Origin: an uncultured Lachnospiraceae bacterium
Lineage (GTDB): Bacteria > Bacillota > Clostridia > Lachnospirales > Lachnospiraceae
Length of the DNA stretch: 64,000 nt
Direction: 5' to 3'
Assembly: GCA_910579805.1 (NCBI GenBank)
Contig: CAJTWM010000001.1
Coordinates: forward strand, 62,001-126,000
In this document: one piece after another, positions 61,022 to 64,000 of the stretch
Layout: every line of letters begins with the position of its first letter
Numbering within the stretch: the stretch's first letter is position 1
Notes under the pieces: model-generated
Database searches by the model: none
Told to the model about the DNA's origin: nothing
Seen by the model: only the letters and a program-made list of their open reading frames with translations
Program-made: the position numbers and the translations under genes

Positions 61022-62827
61022 TTACTTTGCTTTCGGTCCAAGCACTACCGTCACCGTCTTTTCCTCGTATCCCTCTATACCGGGCTGCATGATCGTCAAT
61101 TCAACGGAATCGCCTTTTTCATAATACTGCAGTGTCTCGCTTAAATCTTCCATCGTAGTGATCTCAATCCCGTTCAGCTTTGTAATGATGCTGCCTTGTG
61201 TAACACCTGCCGCATGTGCGCCGGTTCCTTCGTATACTTTTGCTACAAATACCCCTTCGGGCATACCGTATACGTTAGAAGCATCCGTAGTGACCGAAAC
61301 GCCGGAAATGCCTAAATAACCTACATTTTCTGCATCCACTTTTGTCCTTGTCTCACGGCTCATCAGCTCTTCAATGATCGGTTTTGCAGCGGAAATCGGA
61401 ATCGCATACCCCATGCCTTCCACGGCCGTTCCCCCGATCTTATTGGAATTGATGCCGATCACTTCGCCTTTTGCATTCAATAATGCGCCGCCCGAGTTAC
61501 CCGGATTAATGGCCGCATCCGTTTGGATAAAAGTTGCGCTTCCCGTATCCGAATCTGCGATTTCCCTGTCCAAAGCGCTGACAACCCCTGTCGTCACCGA
61601 CTGGCCATACCCCAGCGCATTTCCGATCGCAATAGCCGGTTCTCCTACGGTAAGACTATCGGAATCCCCCAGTTTTGCTACGGATATACTGCCTTTCGTT
61701 TCCTCCGACAGATTGCTTAACGGCACTGCGATCACTGCAAGATCTCTGGACGGGTTGGTTCCTTTCACCTGTGCCTCGGCCGCGCTGCTGTCCACAAAGG
61801 ATACCATTAATGTATCCGAACCTTCCACCACATGATAGTTCGTCACGATCAAAAGTTCCGTGTCATTCTGTCCCACTATGATCCCCGAACCGCTGGCATT
61901 GGACTCCTGACTGAAGTTCTGCCCAAAATAAGAATATCTCTCCGTAAAAGTATTGACGATGGATACTACGGAAGGCATAGCTTCCTTCACTACATTCGAA
62001 ACGTCCGACACGATGGTAGAGGTCACGCCGCCGGAAAGGGCCGTTGCCTCCGTATCCTTGGAACTGTCTCCTGTCACGCCCGCTTTAGCAGCCGTCGTGT
62101 CTTCCGATTTTTCGATCGGTTCCGTCAATTCCGTCAGATCCGCCGTCTGGGTCTTTTCCGTACCAAGACCCGTTAACGTTTCTACTGCAAGAAAACTAAG
62201 TCCCGCGCAAAGCCCGAAGCTGATTCCCATTCCTGCGCTAAGAAGCACTTTTTTAAATCCGGTCAGCGGTTTCTTTTCGGCCTTTTCTTTTTTATGCTTA
62301 CCGCCTGCGGATCCTGCCTGATAACCGGCTCCCTCCGCCTGCTGTGGGGTAAAATGATTCGGATACCGGCTGCTGTATCGATATGTGCCGTTTTCCTGCA
62401 TTCCTCCGTTCATACCGTTCACACCGGAATAAACGCCGCCTCCCTGTCTTTCATGGCCTTCCTGACCGCTGCCGGAACTGCTCTGCCCTGACGGATAGCT
62501 CTGAGACATCCGTAGCTGCGACTGATCCTGCATTTGAGGCTGGGCCTGACCCTGAAATTGTGTCTGACTCTGTTCCTGCGACTGTGTCCGGTTCTGTTCC
62601 TGCGGCTGGCTTTGGAACTGCGGCTGATTCCGGCTCTGCTCCTGCGGCTGGCTTTGGAACTGCGGCTGATTCCGGCTCTGCTCCTGCGGCTGGCTTTGGA
62701 ACTGCGGCTGATTCCAGCTCCGCTCCTGCGGCTGGCTTTGGTTCTGCTCCTGTGTCTGCCCGTGGCTCTGTGCCTGCTCCTGATCCTGCGGCCGGATCTG
62801 ATTTAAATTCTGATAATCATCATACAT
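61022..62827 (-). CDS. htrA: HtrA/DegP-like membrane-anchored serine protease with Gln-rich cytoplasmic tail
   Basis: 601 residues. The first ~180 are Gln/Pro/Ser-rich with a 14-residue tandem repeat, followed by a short basic stretch and a membrane helix (about 191-216). The trypsin-like domain has the triad His (TNYHVV, about 330), Asp (SRDLAV, about 361) and Ser (GNSGGALL, about 444), all intact. A single PDZ domain (about 505-595) follows. HtrA degrades misfolded proteins at the membrane-wall interface. GAGGTAAGGTATC precedes the ATG. The Q-rich tail in the cytoplasm is unusual. Confidence 0.93.
   Translation of the reverse strand: MYDDYQNLNQIRPQDQEQAQSHGQTQEQNQSQPQERSWNQPQFQSQPQEQSRNQPQFQSQPQEQSRNQPQFQSQPQEQNRTQSQEQSQTQFQGQAQPQMQDQSQLRMSQSYPSGQSSSGSGQEGHERQGGGVYSGVNGMNGGMQENGTYRYSSRYPNHFTPQQAEGAGYQAGSAGGKHKKEKAEKKPLTGFKKVLLSAGMGISFGLCAGLSFLAVETLTGLGTEKTQTADLTELTEPIEKSEDTTAAKAGVTGDSSKDTEATALSGGVTSTIVSDVSNVVKEAMPSVVSIVNTFTERYSYFGQNFSQESNASGSGIIVGQNDTELLIVTNYHVVEGSDTLMVSFVDSSAAEAQVKGTNPSRDLAVIAVPLSNLSEETKGSISVAKLGDSDSLTVGEPAIAIGNALGYGQSVTTGVVSALDREIADSDTGSATFIQTDAAINPGNSGGALLNAKGEVIGINSNKIGGTAVEGMGYAIPISAAKPIIEELMSRETRTKVDAENVGYLGISGVSVTTDASNVYGMPEGVFVAKVYEGTGAHAAGVTQGSIITKLNGIEITTMEDLSETLQYYEKGDSVELTIMQPGIEGYEEKTVTVVLGPKAK
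62599..62745. repeat. 42-bp tandem repeat in htrA
   Basis: Three full units: 62599-62640 and 62641-62682 identical, 62683-62724 with two changes, and a partial fourth. Each unit encodes a 14-residue segment of SQPQEQSRNQPQFQ type. The repeat is in frame, so copy-number change would alter only the length of the cytoplasmic tail. Confidence 0.93.
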
Positions 62828-62978
62828 GATACCTTACCTCTTTTCTGTAAAAATCCGTTTATAACTACATGGTTTTAATTTTAAAAAATAAGGAACAATT
62901 TCTGTCTGTCATTTTATGATCTGTGTTTTGTTCTTTGTTTATGAGATAAGTATATTCGTCATTTGTGTTCAATCTGTG

Positions 62979-63024
62979 ACAAAAGGGTGAAAGATTGTTT
63001 AACAACCTTTCACCCTTTTGTTAT
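62979..63024 (-). terminator. Terminator after glmS
   Basis: ACAAAAGGGTGAAAG pairs perfectly with CTTTCACCCTTTTGT, with an inner TTGTT/AACAA stem. It lies about 42 bp past the glmS stop codon. On the minus strand it is followed by AGATTGAACAC rather than a T run, but the stem itself ends in T-rich sequence. The remainder of 62828-63065 is htrA upstream region with no confident promoter. Confidence 0.72.
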
Positions 63025-63065
63025 AAAAATTCCTGCCTCAGCTATAAACAGTACGCTTTGAACAT

Positions 63066-64000
63066 TTACTCAACCGTCACCGATTTGGCCAGATTTCTCG
63101 GTTTATCCACATCACAGCCTTTTCCTACCGCTACATAGTAGCCGAAAAGCTGCAATGGAATGATAGCGAGAGAGTTGGCAAAATAAGCATTCGTCTCCGG
63201 AATATAGATCACATAGTCCGCCGCCTTTTCGATCTCTTTATTTCCTTCACAAGTAACCGCCAGCACAAACGCTCCTCTTGCTTTTACTTCTACCATATTA
63301 CTTATCGTCTTCTGATAAAGGGCAGGCTGGGTAGATACCGCCGCAACCAGCGTCCCTTCTTCGATCAGGGAAATCGTTCCGTGTTTCAGTTCTCCCGCGG
63401 CGTAAGCTTCGGAATGGATGTAGGAAATCTCTTTTAATTTCAGAGAGCCTTCCAGCGAAATGGCATAATCGATGCCCCTTCCGATAAAGAACACGTCCTT
63501 GGCGCCGATATAACGGTTCGCAAAACGCTGGATCCGCTGTTTGTTATTTAATAACAGTTCAATTTGATCGGGAAGACGTTTCAGATCTTCCAGCATTCCG
63601 TCAAACTCTATTTCATCGATGGTTTCTTTGACCTGCGCAAATTTGATCGCAAGCAGATACAATGCCACAAGCTGGGCGCTGTATGCCTTCGTGGTAGCTA
63701 CGGCTATCTCCGGCCCGGCCCAGGTATACATCACGTTATCCGCTTCTCTGGCAATGGAACTGCCCACCACATTCACGATTCCCAGTACTTTAAAGCCTCT
63801 TGCTTTTGATTCTCTCAATGCGGCAAGGCTGTCAGCCGTTTCTCCCGACTGGCTGATCACGATAACGAGCGCCCCCTCTTCCAAGATCGGATTCCGGTAG
63901 CGGAATTCTGAAGCCACGTCCACTTCTACCGGAATGCGGGCAAGCCCTTCCATCACATACTTAGCGGTTACTCCCGTATGATATGCGGAACCGCAGGCAA
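63066..64000 (-). CDS. glmS: Glutamine-fructose-6-phosphate aminotransferase, C-terminal part (cut by window edge)
   Basis: The last 311 codons, open to the right edge (the edge reads ACGSAYHTGVTAKYVMEGLARIP in frame). It contains both SIS isomerase domains: SQSGETADSLAAL in the first, and ISLEGSLKLKEISYIHSEAY with GELKHGT in the second, ending in the family C-terminus DKPRNLAKSVTVE. The enzyme makes glucosamine-6-phosphate for cell wall synthesis; the glutaminase half lies outside the window. A glmS ribozyme, if present, would be upstream, also outside. Confidence 0.96.
   Translation of the reverse strand, partial: ACGSAYHTGVTAKYVMEGLARIPVEVDVASEFRYRNPILEEGALVIVISQSGETADSLAALRESKARGFKVLGIVNVVGSSIAREADNVMYTWAGPEIAVATTKAYSAQLVALYLLAIKFAQVKETIDEIEFDGMLEDLKRLPDQIELLLNNKQRIQRFANRYIGAKDVFFIGRGIDYAISLEGSLKLKEISYIHSEAYAAGELKHGTISLIEEGTLVAAVSTQPALYQKTISNMVEVKARGAFVLAVTCEGNKEIEKAADYVIYIPETNAYFANSLAIIPLQLFGYYVAVGKGCDVDKPRNLAKSVTVE

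Noticed and set aside
62599..62745. Possible CRISPR or other spaced repeat array
   Set aside because: Units are adjacent with no spacers, are in frame and encode part of HtrA.

Overview
The window looks like chromosome from an anaerobic, motile gut-type Firmicute of the Lachnospiraceae (order Eubacteriales/Clostridia). This rests on gene content rather than on a database match: a low-GC Gram-positive flagellar operon, a very large secreted GH13 starch enzyme with pullulanase-type starch-binding modules, a Gram-positive type IV pilus cluster, an [FeFe]-hydrogenase-like sensor, an Rpn/PD-(D/E)XK family protein, DUF4179 and DUF305 proteins, and a perfect CcpA-type cre box. Nearly all genes lie on the minus strand. 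Only three (DUF305, an XRE regulator and a carbamate kinase-like gene) are on the plus strand. No rRNA, tRNA, CRISPR array, integrase or insertion sequence was seen.

Layout, left to right, with transcription mostly right to left. (1) 1-4620: end of a flagellar operon, flgM-flgN-flgK-flgK-flgL, behind a very good sigma-28 promoter. (2) 4671-11420: a 2172-residue secreted amylase/pullulanase with its own promoter and a palindromic candidate operator at the start point. (3) 11556-12730: an Rpn-family gene. (4) 12784-34173: a type IV pilus locus in the order pilB, pilC, major pilin, pilD, cre box, pilM-pilN fusion, pilO, four pseudopilin/pilus-assembly genes and a 2385-residue DUF5057-type protein that is a candidate tip or surface protein. 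(5) 34318-44695: housekeeping and sugar genes: carB, DUF305, AIM24, two small HTH proteins, a fucose/arabinose isomerase-family gene with xylB, and a divergent carbamate kinase. (6) 44749-51586: an FtsX-type ABC exporter, a LytTR response regulator, an lspA-like gene, and an ECF sigma/DUF4179 pair. (7) 51647-59135: a patchwork accessory region: MBL hydrolase, broken NTPase gene, hydrogenase-chemoreceptor fusion, small membrane protein, HipA/CtkA-like kinase with a small partner, and an S8 peptidase. (8) 59175-64000: a ClpX-like unfoldase, an HtrA protease with a glutamine-rich repeat, and the 3' part of glmS.

Two things stand out. First, the 3' end of the S8 peptidase gene with its terminator is present three times (57331-57468, 55317-55454, 52985-53104), separated by unrelated cargo. 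A 29-bp promoter with an embedded dyad is also repeated three times (49498, 52854, 57231), each ahead of a different accessory operon. Together they suggest a decayed tandem S8 array, or repeated insertion at the 3' end of that gene, plus a small shared regulon. Second, the pilus locus combines a PilB carrying a c-di-GMP-binding MshEN signature, a PilM-PilN fusion, a cre box, and a giant partner protein with long Gly/Asn/Glu repeats and a beta-gamma-crystallin-like segment. No PilT is seen in the window.
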